From Terfezia claveryi (lineage: Eukaryota; Ascomycota; Pezizomycetes; Pezizales; Pezizaceae), in NCBI GenBank assembly GCA_015179025.1, contig WHUX01000001.1, positions 620,001 to 684,000 on the forward strand: a stretch of DNA of 64,000 bases. Direction: 5' to 3'. The notes beneath the pieces are model-generated. The model ran no database searches, was not told where the DNA came from, and was given only the letters and a program-made list of their open reading frames with translations. Made by a program: the position numbers and the translations under genes. Of the stretch, positions 12,472 to 23,958 are shown piece by piece (the first letter of the stretch is position 1; the number at the start of each line of letters is the position of its first letter).

Positions 12472-12885
12472 ATCTATAGAAACGAGTTCGCTCTACAATA
12501 TGGTTATGCTCACATCCCACCAACATCAAGTGAAAACCCAATATCCCCCCCTTCCAATATGGCCTCCCCGAAGACCCACCCCCACCCCCTCAACCACCCG
12601 TATAGGCCAGGTACTCAGCCGGTGAGCCAATGACGACTAGAAGGTCATTTCCTGGTATCTATATTCATGTCAAAATAGCCTCTAGGGCAGCAGCCTTGAA
12701 TATGATAGAATGGTATGCAATCAAAAAAAACCCAAAACGAGCTATTTTAAGAATTTACTAAATTTGCTCTATCTATGCTATCCTGGACCCTAGCCTTTCC
12801 CCCTTCTATAACCACCACTTCGCAGCATTCTCAATTACTACGGAGAGGCCTCCAATAGCTCTAAAAGCTCCAATACCCCCTCTTT
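12345..12885 (+). repeat. Left arm of a ~0.54 kb imperfect inverted repeat
   Basis: The reverse complement of this arm aligns with 13637-14165 at roughly 85-90% by eye. Shared landmarks are the outer end (GGCTTGCAAGGGTA read outward), ACGCTGTTGCAGGG, GACGACTAGAAGGTCATTT (as AAATGACCTTCTAGTCGTC) and the inner motif TATTGGAGCTTTTAGAGC. The centre of symmetry is near 13255, with about 750 bp of non-matching spacer. The outer end runs into the gag-like relic on the left. Confidence 0.85.
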
Positions 12886-13636
12886 AGCCTTCATGGGTCG
12901 CTTGTAATTGGGGGGTTTCTGAGGTTGTTGCAACCCCCTCATTTCAACCATTTGTTCCCCATCATCGATATTTCCCAATATCTAAGTACCCGCCAGTAGG
13001 CGAGCATAGTCTGATTAATCGAGCATTAGTCTAACGTCAGCCTGGTGTGCCTGACCTACTATCTAGCTAGTATCCACTATAGCGTTCTTGTTCCAACCGG
13101 ACTATATAGGCAGCGCCCAATCTAGCGTCCAACCTAGTGTCCAGCCTAGTGCCAACCTATATAGCACTCAACCGGGTATTTAACTCAGTGCTCTACCAAC
13201 TGTTCTGCGTTGGTATTGGTAATGCTTGGGTGGGTTGCAAAAATGCCTCGAGAAAGGTGATAAAAGCGGCTATTGGAGCCCAGAATTAGGGGGGGGGTAT
13301 TGGAGTTCCAGAGCTACTAGTATTAGAGACCCCTACGAGGGTGCTAAAGCTCTGGAGGAGAGTTCGGATCAGGCAGATCTAGGAGGGCATAAATAAGGTG
13401 TATTTGGTTAATTGGATAATAGCTCTCGGAATTGCTTATTTGGGAGATTAGTACCCCGAATTGAGGCCTTCCATTGTTACCATTTTGCACACTCCACCTT
13501 CAGTGCTGGAGGTAGATGCTAGGCATAGGTCTCCTAGTTGTTATAGGCCTATTTGTGCAATATTTGGTGTATAGGTAGAGGGAGTAGCTGTTAGGAGGAT
13601 AGTTCTTGAAGGGAGGCAGTATTGGAGCTATTGGAG
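12886..13636. other. Spacer of the inverted repeat
   Basis: About 750 bp without an open frame worth calling. It holds a short degenerate tandem near 13110-13175 (CCAACCTAGTGTCCAGCCTAG type) and near 13300-13420 a stretch loosely similar to the inner end of the right arm (TATTGGAGTT..). The latter suggests an older internal duplication. A tRNA-like fragment near 13175-13205 lacks the rest of a tRNA. Confidence 0.5.
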
Positions 13637-14165
13637 CTTTTAGAGCAATTGGGGACCTCTCCGTAGTGATTGAGAATGCTGTAGAGGGGCAGGTTGCAGA
13701 AGGGGAAGGTGGAGAGTTCAGACTAGCATATATAAAGTAAGTTAGTTAATTCTGAAAATAGTTTATTTTGGAGCGCTGTTGTAGATTGTATAAATTTTGG
13801 TCATATTGGCGGCTGCTGCCCTAGAGGCTGTTATGACATGAATATAGATACCAGAAAATGACCTTCTAGTCGTCATAGGCTCACCCGCTAGGTACTTGGC
13901 CTATACGAGTGGTTGAGAGGGTGGGGGTGGGTCTTTGGGAAGGTCATGTTGGAAAGGGGAATATTGGGTTTTCAGTTGATCTTGGTGGGATGTGAGCGTA
14001 ACCATGTTATAGAGCGTACTCATTTTCATAGATATGTATTTAGTCAGAATCACTATGCTCATGATATCTCACGAGTTGTGGCTGGAGACGCTGTTGCAGG
14101 GGGTTTTGCAGGGGTGTGCACTAGACGGTGGCTGCTCACTAGTAGGCTTGCAAGGGTAGTCTTCT
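13637..14165 (-). repeat. Right arm of the inverted repeat, with transition-biased decay
   Basis: This is the inverted copy of 12345-12885. Relative to the left arm it differs mainly by C>T and G>A changes, for example ACGGGTGG to ACGAGTGG, ACCTGG to ACTTGG, and TCTTCGGGG to TCTTTGGGA. Such bias is expected from repeat-induced point mutation or from 5-methylcytosine decay in fungi. The match stops at about 14165, where the flanks diverge. Confidence 0.85.
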
Positions 14166-15383
14166 TTCGGAAGTTGTCGTCCTCGTCGTGGTTGGTCTCG
14201 TGTCTACTTTTGTCGGGGACGTATTCCTGTCAGTCGCACTTGATTGGGGAACAGGTGACTCTGTGAGGTGATTGCGGCAAATCTTCCGCTTGGCTCCGCT
14301 TCCGGAACTCGTCAATGTCGTCGACCACCAATTCCAATTCCGTTAATCTGTCCATCTAGTGCTGCCACTTGCATATGACGAATGCAATTTGCCCTCTTGG
14401 CTTTGTTCGTGGAAAATCGAGAGTTGGGAATCCTACAATCTGATGACCATCTCGATGCGCTCCATGCGAGTGTCTGTCCGAGGTTCTGAATGATCACGTC
14501 GTCAGGGAGTTGCGATGCGACCCCCATTTTCGGCTTGGGGTGCGACGACTTTGCGAATGCCCCCTACTGATATTGATCCTCCATTGTACCTTATCTGTAT
14601 CTCCTCTGGGGATTGTATTAAGGTCAGTACTTCTTTCGTCCGCAGTTCTGAGTTTGTCGATGGTGTTTTTGAGAATCTTTTGAGACGTCGAAAAAATCAT
14701 ACTGCCGTATATATGATTATCGTCCAAAAAAAAAGTCGTCAGCTGTTTTTTTTTATTTTATTTTATTTTATTTTATTTTTATTTGAATCAATTCTATTTT
14801 ATTTTTGGCGAGAGCTTGCTGTCCAGGGCCATGTGCTGTGTAGTCGAGGCATGGATTGGATAGCACCTTCTACTCAGTAATCCTATCTTCATTCCAGAGC
14901 CTAAATATATCCAACCACACATATTACCCTGCCCCGGTACAGCGGTTACAAGTACATCTAGATCGTTCAATTCGTCAAGCTCGCTTCGGATAGAGAACAA
15001 CATGTGGATGAAGCGCGATTGCAACTATAAAAACACCAGAATCATAAATATATCGTCACAGACAACTCCCAGTGCCCCCGTAATCCTCTCCATATTAAAA
15101 TAACTTCAAAAGACGTAATCACTACTAAAATCTGTACAGGCTTGCTTGAAGGATACAACAAAAGCAGGTGGAAACTGCCCTTAGAACTATTAGGGAGAAG
15201 AGAGATGGAATGGAAGAAGGGAGTCAGCAAATTGCGACAATTTCGGTTGGGCACAGGAATTGTAGTATCCACACAGGTGATGATCCACAAGTATCAGGAA
15301 AGACGTGTAAAGCTAACAAAATGCAGACCTGACTGTCTAGAGGATATCTATAATAAGAACTAAGCAAGTTGTAGCGGTGTTCT
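14166..15383. other. Repeat-block right flank, T-rich tract and intergenic DNA
   Basis: From 14166 to about 14740 the minus strand carries broken open frames of element-like composition but no recognisable domain. A T-rich tract with (TTTTA) units lies at 14743-14799. The rest to 15383 is intergenic and probably includes the 3' end of the CBS-PB1 gene transcript. Confidence 0.4.
14743..14799. repeat. T-rich (TTTTA)n simple-sequence tract
   Basis: A run of T followed by repeated ATTTT units. On the minus strand it reads as an A-rich tail, but no element body immediately to its right is recognised, so a retroposon 3' tail is only a possibility. Confidence 0.8.
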
Positions 15384-17625
15384 CTAGTGGCTGCTTCTTG
15401 TCATGGCGAAAACTGCCACAATTGCAACCGCCAAAGTAACCAGTGCGCCAGGGAGCAGTAAGTCATTTGGTACTCCTAGTATGTGTTGCTGCTCAGCCAC
15501 CGCAACCGGAGTAGGGTGATGAACCTTCTTCCGCACTGGCATGTCATCCTCTGTATCATCGGCGCGGCTATGGGCCCGAACTGGAGTATCTGGGATTACC
15601 GGCCGTGGATCAACTGTAGCCGGGATGGCAGGTTTCTCTGGGTCATGAACAAACAGATCGACCTTGTCGCGGCCCCCACGCCTAGCAAGTTGTACTGCTT
15701 CGATCAAATCGTTGTCAGACGTTATAGAGACCACATCCCCTTCATCATCCAGGTAGCTTAGAGCAAAGCCCAATTGTTCCAATGCTCCATCCTCTCCATA
15801 TACTGCCGGCCCCCCGACTACATCTATCTCCGCCCCAAGCTTTTCCGTAACTGTATGAACAAGGGCTTCCAGGCCATCACTGGGAGGCATTTGAAGACGA
15901 TGTACCCTGCCGATTGGACTTTTGAATTTGAATGGGAACGGGATATCCTGGGTCTGGGTTTGCGCCGGGGGGGAGAGATGAGAGCCTTGAGGAGAGTTTC
16001 CATTGTGTGATGCAGAATCTGTAGGGAGGACGCTGTCTAAAGGCATTGTGCTTGAGTGAGAGACATGCCTATGGGCATGCGGAGACTCTGCGCCATGTGC
16101 GCGAATGGATGGGACATGTTGATGGCTAGTACCATCAGACATTACTGACTCCGTATCATTGTCAAGTGAGAGCCAGAATTTATTCCATGCTGGACCCTCA
16201 CTATCCGCGGTTGACATAGAGTTGATCTAAAGAAAGTTTATAAGTATAAAAGTCGATAATATGTAGGTGAATAAATATATGGAGTTTTCACCTGCTCAAG
16301 CGTCGCATAAGTCAACTTCAAAACATCTACCATCCCCACAATTTCACCAGCATCATTCATAACGGGAAGGTTAAGGTAATGCCCATCTGAGAGAAGGATG
16401 AGGGGTCAGCAATGCGTACTTTATACAATCTCAACCTATAGGGTTCAAGATATCCACTCACCATGCATCTTGCGAAGGGCAGCCTGGATTGTCATGTCCA
16501 TAGGGGCAAAGTCAGGGTGCGGAGTCATGACTCTCACGACGCTGCAGACATTCGGATCTAGCCCAGGCGCGATGACCCTCAGAACAACATCTTTGCTTGT
16601 GAAAATGCCTGTAATGTTACCCTGATCCTGGACCAGTACTGCTGTAGTGTGATTTTCGCGCATCAGAGATGCAGCATCCCGCACAGAAGTCCTCACAGAT
16701 ACAGTAGTTGGTGGAATTCCATTCAACACTGACTCCAGATTTGGACCTGACATTTTGTGCCTCAGAGCTTCTACGTATTGAATGATTTGTTGTGGCTGAG
16801 AGGCCCCCATTTCAGACTGTACACCCTCAAGGGCATCATATAATTTTCTTGAAGAAGCATATGCCCTCTCAAGCTTCTCCATAGCCTCATAGAAACATTT
16901 TGTGATATCTAGAATACCAGAAATGTCCTGATTCTCGTCCATGACTGGTAAATGACGGAAGCCCTTTCGAACCATGAGGTCGAGAGCATCAGTGGCTGAA
17001 GTGTCGGTCCTCGCGCACAAGGGATTTTTTGTCATGATAGAAGCAATAGTAATGTCCCTAGGATTCAGCCCTTGCCCAACGACCCTGAAGGCAAGGTCCT
17101 TCGCAGTGAAGATGCCCGCAATACGCTCATCATCATCTGTAACCAGGACGCAATCTTCTCGTTTCGCGGCCATAAGTTGGGCTGCTTCCGCAACAGTAGT
17201 ATTTGGCTTGATTTGAAGAGCAGCACTGGGCCGAAGGGCCATGACAGTGCCAGGCGTGACCCTCCTTGTAGTCCTAGCACGAGAAGTAGTGTGCTTCTTC
17301 TTGCTGAGGTCGCTCTCAATCTTGCGCCGAATAGCCTAAGGGATTTTATGCTGTTAGATGGATTTGACATTGGCACTACATCCATCTAGACTGAAAATAC
17401 CAAAAAAATGAGGTAGGCAAGTTAGGGACACACCTCATCCTTCTTGCTCTGTCGCTTCCTAACATCGCTTACCCCTAATCCCTCCGATGGCGTAGGAGTA
17501 GGAGGTATCGGAATTCCAGGCGGGGCAGGGCCACCAAAAGCTGGAGCGACGCCCCTGCCCTGGCTTGGTCTATTTGTTGGGTTACGATGGAGAGTCCCTC
17601 CCGAATGGCTTCCGGTGGTAGACAT
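15384..17625 (-). CDS. CBS and PB1 domain protein with C-terminal membrane anchor (S. pombe Mug70-like)
   Basis: After a Pro-rich N-terminus (PPGIPIPPTPTPSEG) come four CBS motifs in two Bateman pairs. The first pair is around IKPNTTVAEAAQLMAAKRED and ASIMTKNPLCARTDTSATDA; the second is around VSVRTSVRDAASLMRE and VRVMTPHPDFAP. A PB1 domain follows (FKFKSPIGRVHRLQM .. YLDDEGDVVSITSDNDLIEAV). Near the C-terminus a single hydrophobic segment, LLLPGALVTLAVAIVAVFAM, ends four residues before the stop, as in tail-anchored proteins. CBS pairs usually bind adenine nucleotides and PB1 mediates protein pairing; the cellular role here is unknown. Introns are 17336-17433, 16387-16461 and 16227-16291, all GT-AG and all needed to join the domains. 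ATG 17625 (MSTTGSHS) is preferred; an in-frame ATG at 17694 would add 23 residues. Confidence 0.9.
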
Positions 17626-18747
17626 GACTGAAAGTTGTGTCTGAAGCTCTGGTGGACGGGGCGGGAAGTTGCTTGACGTAGGGAGCAGATACAAGCAAGA
17701 AGAGGCGGGGGATTACTGGGAGCAAGGGGGACGATAATAAACCCTGAGTCGGGGATCAGACTTGAGTTTTTGCCTGAGGTTTGGGGGGGGTGTGGGTGTG
17801 AGGGAGAGAAATTTAGGGAGATGGGGCCTTGGAGACCAATCTGGTTCGAGGGCTTGGGATGTGAGAGGACGTAGGGATGTATGGTTGGCTTGGCATCGCC
17901 CTGTTCAGCAACGCAGATGGGAATGTTGGAGCTCTGCAAAGGCGTACCTGCTTTACGGACGAATCCACCGTCCAGGAACTTCCGCAGTACGCAGCACTCC
18001 CCGATGCACTGCGTACTTTGGGGTGGGGAGGCGCCGGCCTAGAGTGCCGCGCCGGCAGGAGTAAATAATAATAAATCGATATGCCTATGCTACCTACGGC
18101 CGCGTGGGTGGGCTCTGGTTCTCATGACGCTGTGCATCAGGCGACCCCAACCCATTACTACTATATAGATGACCCCGAGTCGGGCCGCAGTGCACCAGTG
18201 GCACAGGGTCCACTCTTCTTGGCATGCTCCTTCTGCTTGCACGTCCTTGCTGTTTGCTGTAGAACGATTCTACTTAGCTATCATCACCCCACGAACTTTG
18301 ATTGTGCTCCTATATATTCAAAGTTACCCATGTGGAGGGGTAGTGCAGCCAGACTAAGTAAGTACTGTAAGTACTAAGTACTTAGTCTAGTTGGCACAAC
18401 ACCTCCTTTGGAGGCAGACTACGGTAGGTTACCCAAGCACAGGGTGCCCAGTACCGGTATTAATTGCTGCAAAATGGGACGCAGCAGCTTTTCTGGAAGC
18501 TTCCCCGGATTGGATAATCAGTAATCACAAGGTTCCTGATGACTAAGCTGGCTGCAGGGCAAACCCTACCTCGCCCATTATCTGCCCCCACAGCCAGTTC
18601 AGAGTGTGGGAATTCGCTAGCGCCTCCGGCCGTTTGAATTGGGAGGAAAAGTCAACGCCAAAAATCAAACGAAATCAAAGTATCACCAACCCGGCAATCT
18701 GACGAACAACGACACCCTAACAGCTACCACCAAACCCACCAATTTCA
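17626..18747. other. Divergent intergenic region between the CBS-PB1 gene and RPL25
   Basis: About 1.1 kb serving two divergent promoters. The right side should carry ribosomal-protein promoter elements; I did not identify a specific box. An inverted-repeat motif at 18352-18399 is listed separately. No coding frame is supported. Confidence 0.5.
18352..18399. repeat. Small palindrome containing the dispersed TAGTCTGGTTGGC-type motif
   Basis: Left half GCCAGACTAAGTAAGTACT is mirrored by AGTACTTAGTCTAGTTGGC, so the two ends are inverted copies of the dispersed motif. A small hairpin, CCTCCTTTGGAGG, follows immediately. Confidence 0.7.
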
Positions 18748-19454
18748 ATGGCACCACCGAAGACTGCCGGGGCCAAAGGTAATAGTCCTCTGACCGTATA
18801 TTCGGTGATATGATTCTTTTTGAACCCAACAACGCTGATACAACGTCCTCCGGTTTCACCAGGTCCCAAGACCCCCGCTGCGAAAAAGGCCGCTGAGGCG
18901 AAGAAGGCCGCATTAAAGGGAACCCACTCTAAGGTTCACAAGAAGGTCCGAACTTCCACTACCTTCCACCGACCACAGACCCAGACCCTCCCCCGTGCGC
19001 CAAAGTATCCCCGCAAGTCGATTCCCCACACCCCACGATTGGACCAGTACAAGATTATCATTCATCCTCTCAACACCGAGTCCGCCATGAAGAAGATTGA
19101 GGAGAACAACACCCTGGTTTTCATTGTCGACGTCAAGGCAAACAAGAGACAGATCAAGGACGCCATCAAGAAGTTGTACGATGTGGAGTGTGTTAAGGTC
19201 AACACTTTGATCAGGTGCGTTGGATACAATTCTTATGAATCTTGAATATGAAACTGAAAGGGGAGGGGCTATTGATTAAGTGTGTAATTACATGGGGGGA
19301 TTGATGGTTGGTGGAAAAATCCAAATTGGTTCAACATGCTGACTTGAGTTTGTTCCATACTGCCAGGCCAGACGGAACAAAGAAGGCTTTCGCCCGCTTA
19401 ACCGCCGACGTCGACGCTCTCGACATTGCTGCCACCAAACTTGCCATTGTCTAA
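18748..19454 (+). CDS. RPL25: 60S ribosomal protein uL23 (yeast L25, mammalian L23a)
   Basis: uL23 is a large-subunit protein at the polypeptide exit, a docking point for SRP and chaperones and a binder of 25S rRNA. Exon 1 (18748-18778) encodes [10 protein letters not shown]. Introns are 18779-18862 and 19215-19366. The Ala/Lys-rich N-terminal extension ([13 protein letters not shown]) carries import signals in this family. The globular uL23 domain includes [40 protein letters not shown] and [20 protein letters not shown]. The end is [10 protein letters not shown] and TAA 19452-19454. Predicted length is about 155 residues, slightly longer than yeast L25 (142). An early short coding exon is typical of fungal ribosomal protein genes. 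Confidence 0.97.
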
Positions 19455-21159
19455 ATTTCTCCTGGGTGACGTTCTGCGCGCTGTGTTGGTTGGTTTCCTG
19501 TTGGGGTTCTGGGTTCGTTTTCAAAATTACCTTTTACGATAAACGGATGGTTTGACCCTTGCGGGGGTTGGGGTAAATGGAAGGAACGGCATCAAGAGAA
19601 AACAAAATATACGAGCATGTGTACAATTATGCCTGGGCAGTGTGTGCTCTGTGCCTTGTGGTTCTGGGCGTTGCGTGGGCGTTGCGATGGCATAAGGACA
19701 AGGGGGTGGCACAACCCTCACCCTCCCACTAGACGACACTGTCAACGGCAAGACTCATCTCGGAGTTTATATTCTCTGCATACTTGTTTTCTATTCGCCC
19801 TCCATTGCATAAGGGTGTTTGGGAAAAAGGTACTTTGCCGTATCATGTGTTTTTATTACTGTTTTTTTGTTCATTTTCCTTATTCTTGCGGAGTATTGGA
19901 ATTCTTTTTCTTTGTCCACCAAGATACTGTAAAGGGACCCACACCTTTATCTCCACAACCGTGATTTTTTATCGTATTATCCAGGGGACGTGGGGCAGTG
20001 GCGGAAGCCCTACTGGAATTTGGGGATGCTGTCTGATGCCAGTTACCCTGAACCCACGACAGCCCAGTTGTTTCAAGACAGCCAACAAAATTCCCAAGCG
20101 CACTGACTCGAGTGTTCAGAATTGTACATGTAATTCTTGGGTTGGAATCATCACTGCTAGCTCCGGCGAGACGGGTCTCAGTGTTCACCTCCCGATTCTG
20201 ATGCGTCTCACTATCTTATCGTAGAAGGACATCAATACCCTCGAGATTCACTATTCAATCTTCCCAAGTTGAAGCACCAATCAAGCTCACAAGCTGCCTA
20301 TACCCACTTATCTCCTCTTCCCTTCTGTGCTCTACTTAAGTATACCTACCTCCTCGAATAGCACCTTTCTACCTAAACTCTTGGTATTAAAATACGAGTT
20401 AATGGACAAATGGGACTGGACATGGCAAATGCTCAAGTCCCACAAGCATATCCTGGAAAGCAGTAAATTGTTTGATATATGACCCGTTGATTGGTCAGGG
20501 GGACAACAGGTATGTCGGCAATTAATTGGTCTGATAATTGCGTAACATTTGCTGAATAGTGTCAGATACTTAATAGAAGGAATCGCCCCGCTCCGGAGAA
20601 ATCTACATCTACTGTAAACGCTCATTTCGAGTACTTCGCCGTAACATATTTCCTTCCATGCCCGTCATTATGCATTCAGAATGCACTCTACCGAAACGCC
20701 AACATCATGAGGATGATCACCACCTCCACTTCCTCCTCCTCCGCCGTCCGAATATACCGTAACCACCATGTCCCAGCGGCATCTCTTGGCCCCGAAAGCC
20801 AGGGTTTCTCTGCCCGCAAAAGTTCTAGTTCTTACTCATCGGCGACCGGGTTGCCCAACTCCACGATTCCGGCTCCCGATCAGCGAATATTTTCTACTCG
20901 AAAAAAAGAACCTGTGTGTATGTGCAGTACTTACATACATACAATAGATGCTGTAGCTACTAGAAGTTCGGATCAGCCATATGCCTGACTGGGTTTCCTT
21001 CTGCTCTAATATTATATTATATCCTCTCCGTGTGCTGTTTTCCTTGGTTGGATTTGATGATAGCAGAAGTGAATCAGGGGCCTAGTGAAACCGGACCCCC
21101 CCTTCAGCAGCAGCAGCTTCACCTGATATCCTGGACCTCCTTAGCACACCACCGTCACC
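19455..21159. other. Intergenic interval, possible small unrecognised ORF
   Basis: This holds the RPL25 3' UTR and the upstream region of the membrane-protein gene. An open frame at 20707-20988 (+) encodes a Ser-rich, basic N-terminus (RIYRNHHVPA .. FSTRKKEP) that could be a mitochondrial targeting peptide. It has no recognisable body and no clear splice partner, so I do not call it a gene. Confidence 0.4.
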
Positions 21160-22432
21160 ATGCCTACCAGCGAACTCTGGCACCTTCTCTACACAAACTC
21201 TACACACGTCTCCTTCGACGGCATCACCACCTTTAACGAGTCCCTCCTCAACGAATTCAACTACACAATTTACAGCAATGGAACGCTATCCAACTCGTCA
21301 AAATGTGTCCTCGCATTCGACATCTACAAGCCCGTAATGCTCTACAACGGGACAATCCTCAACGGAACAAAATGTGACTCGCCAGTTGATCCTATCGAAA
21401 CCCGTGGTGTTTTGGGAATTGTTTCTGCGGTGTTGTTCGCCGTGCTTATTATGTGGGGATTGGTGAATTTGAAGAAACATGGGCAGTCGCATTTGCCCGT
21501 GGAGAAGGAGTTTAGATTGGTCTCAAGGCGGTGGCCATGGTATTGGGCCATCTTTACGGCTTCAGTTGGGTGTGTTTCTGGATTTATGGCCATTGATGCC
21601 GATAGGGACTATCTGCCCGGTACGGCGATTATTTTGCAATGCGTGTTCTACTATGTTAGCTTACCAACGGTGTTGGCTGCCGCATGGGAAATGACTAGGC
21701 ATTGGGGTAGTTTTGAGGAAAGAAAAATCTTGGATGAGGATCCTTATGCACTGAAGCAGGATGATAGGAGAAGCAAGATTGAGTTCTACATCCCCTTAGT
21801 GTTTTACCTCTTTGGGTTTTTGGTCAGTCTACTCCCCTCCACCCTCCCTCGAACTAGCTCATCAGTAATTAACACACCACCAGACCTTCTTCCTCTCCGT
21901 CCTCCGCGCCTGGACTCCTATCACAAAACAACACATCTACACACACACCGCCGCCGACGAACGCTTCCAAGCCTCCTCTATCTTCGCCGTCTTCGCTTCC
22001 CTCACCATCCTCGCCTCGGCATTCGTCTCCTCGCACTACTACCGCACCCCTATCCCTTACAAAATCCCGATAGTATTGTCCTTCCTCATCGCCCGCATCG
22101 CATACGGAATCGCGTGTGCCTTCGATCAGTGGGAGATTAACCTTGTCAATATCCATGCTAACCCAGGGTGGGTTTATGGGTTGGGGTATGTGCCAATGGT
22201 GGGCGTGTTGTTGACGATGTGTGCCACGGGGTGGAAGGAGGAGAATGAGGATTTGGTGCTGATTAGGAGGAGGAGGGAGAGGGAAGTTAGGGAGGAGATG
22301 GAGGTGAAGGGGAGGATGAAGGGGGAAATGCATGGAGGGGGAGATTTCCAGGATCCGAAGAAGGAGTTGGAGAAGGCAATTGAAGAGAAGGAGAGGCTGG
22401 CTAGGGAGGATGTTTATAGGATTATGGCATAG
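21160..22432 (+). CDS. Seven-transmembrane protein of unknown function with glycosylated N-terminus
   Basis: Two exons (intron 21823-21883, GTCAGT..CACCAG) encode a ~403-residue membrane protein. Residues 1-80 hold at least seven N-x-S/T sequons (NST, NES, NYT, NGT, NSS and others), implying a luminal or extracellular N-terminus. Seven hydrophobic segments follow: LGIVSAVLFAVLIMWGLV, WYWAIFTASVGCVSGF, TAIILQCVFYYVSLPTV, FYIPLVFYLFGFLTFFLSV, FAVFASLTILASAFV, IPIVLSFLIARIAYGIA and WVYGLGYVPMVGVLLTMC. The C-terminus is a charged, probably cytosolic, coiled-coil-like tail (KKELEKAIEEKERLARED). The topology is GPCR-like, but I recognise no receptor class motif. It may belong to a fungal DUF family (possibly DUF2434); the name is uncertain. 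Stop is TAG ending at 22432. Confidence 0.8.
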
Positions 22433-22666
22433 AGGGCAGCGGGTTAGGGACTTATGGAAGCACATGATAGTGCCGGTAGTGTGACTATACGCGAGAGGAG
22501 CAAGTACGCGTATGGACTTGGGCTTCATCAGCCGGTGAGATGAGATGAGATGGGATAAGATGAGGGGAGATTGTATATATCTATATTCCTGAATGATTTT
22601 AGGGATACTACTTAGTGTTCTTTTATCTAGTAGCTGATGTATAACTTTACATATATATATGTGTGT

Positions 22667-23455
22667 ATGTTCTGGTCCGCAACGGACCAGTCCATTACGG
22701 AATAGAAACTTTCTTCAATGCAACACAGCAATATTGTTCGACGCAACATACTCTGCACACCGCGAGATTACCAGCACACTACCAAGCATACCGCGACGTT
22801 CCAGCTCTTACCATAATGTCAGTTGCAGAAGATAATGGCGGTATTGATTTGGATAAGTTTCACCACCTAGGTTCCGCTCTATCTTGAAGTGCAATTGAAT
22901 GGTACTGCGCGTACTAAGTTTACATACAAAATAAGTAGTTTGACCTTTGAGAAGAAGTAATTCCTTAAAATCCAATTCAAGTACGGAAGTACATGGTGGA
23001 CTACCTAGGTATCGCAAAAGCCGCAGCGGGTGATTTGCCAGCAATTAAAGCTGCGAAGGAAGGCATTGAATGATTCTGAGCTGCGCAATGATGTACTGTA
23101 TTTTTTTTTGCTGGCAAAAATAATGATGGGAAACGAGTGTTTTGAGGAGTATCATGTATTTGATGTTATCGCACATGTTGTTGATACTTTAATGAATGCA
23201 GGAAAGGACAAGACATACTCCGTATAGTACTATTAATGAGAGGTACCATGGAATTTTCTCGCAGTGAAGTATGAGGTTTGATTGAACACGTAGAGGTTTG
23301 AGCAAGCAGAGGTTGAGCTTTTGTTATGTATAAAATAATAACTCGGTTCTCACTCAATTTTCATTCATACGTTGTCTAGAGTTCACATATACGCCATATT
23401 GCGGAAATGACAGGTCTATTCCGGAATGACCGAATTCCGCAACGGACCAGAACAT
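22667..23455. mobile_element. Candidate non-autonomous DNA element (MITE-like) with terminal inverted repeats
   Basis: Both ends read inward as ATGTTCTGGTCCG (13 nt identical), followed by a second matching block (TCATTACGGAATAG on the left, TCATTCCGGAATAG on the right). The interior (~790 bp in total) has no long open frame. One stretch near 22992-23070 reads as a short uninterrupted peptide (DYLGIAKAAAGDLPAIKAAK), possibly captured coding sequence. Flanks are (AT)n-rich, so the target duplication is ambiguous. I infer a TIR element; the superfamily is not assignable from this alone. Confidence 0.65.
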
Positions 23456-23958
23456 ATATATGTATATATCGATCAAAAAATTAACGAAAGCAAGGCCTCA
23501 GACCACCTCTCTGAATGTTTTTCTATTCACTTAGGCTCTCCCCGCAAAGAAGTAGGTACCAAGTATCTATAGGTTATACATCCATTCAGCTAATGTGAGT
23601 GGTGAAAGCTAGTAAGAGAAAGAAGTAATGGAGGAATATTCTCCAGGGAAACATCCGCAAACAAAAAAACTAAGGAATGATGGCGACGAGGGGAGAAGGA
23701 CGGAAAGAAGAAAGAAATAAAGAAAAATTAATACCTACCTGGCTTATGCGCCCCCAATCATAAAGAAATTATTATATACAAAAATACAAAAAGTGAAGAA
23801 CAAGTCCTACTGTAATATCAAACCATAACCAAAGAAGGAAAGAAACAAAGAAGGAAAGAAACAAAGAAGAAAAAAGAGAAACACAAATATCCAACGCCCA
23901 AATACGAAACAAACCATACGTACGTATCGTAATACTCCCATTCAAATTTTTGCCAAAA

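Noticed and set aside
13175..13205. tRNA-like fragment
   Set aside because: Only a short D/anticodon-like piece; no acceptor stem or T arm is present.
13913..14266. 117-codon frame across the right inverted-repeat arm
   Set aside because: It is repeated in the opposite arm and contains no recognisable motif; its reading is a by-product of the repeat.
14743..14799. Poly(A) tail of a retroposon
   Set aside because: The T-rich tract is not next to a recognisable element body on the expected side, so it is reported only as simple sequence.
20707..20988. Possible mitochondrial presequence-like small ORF
   Set aside because: Only a Ser/Arg-rich start is seen; no body, splice partner or family match, so it is left as unassigned.
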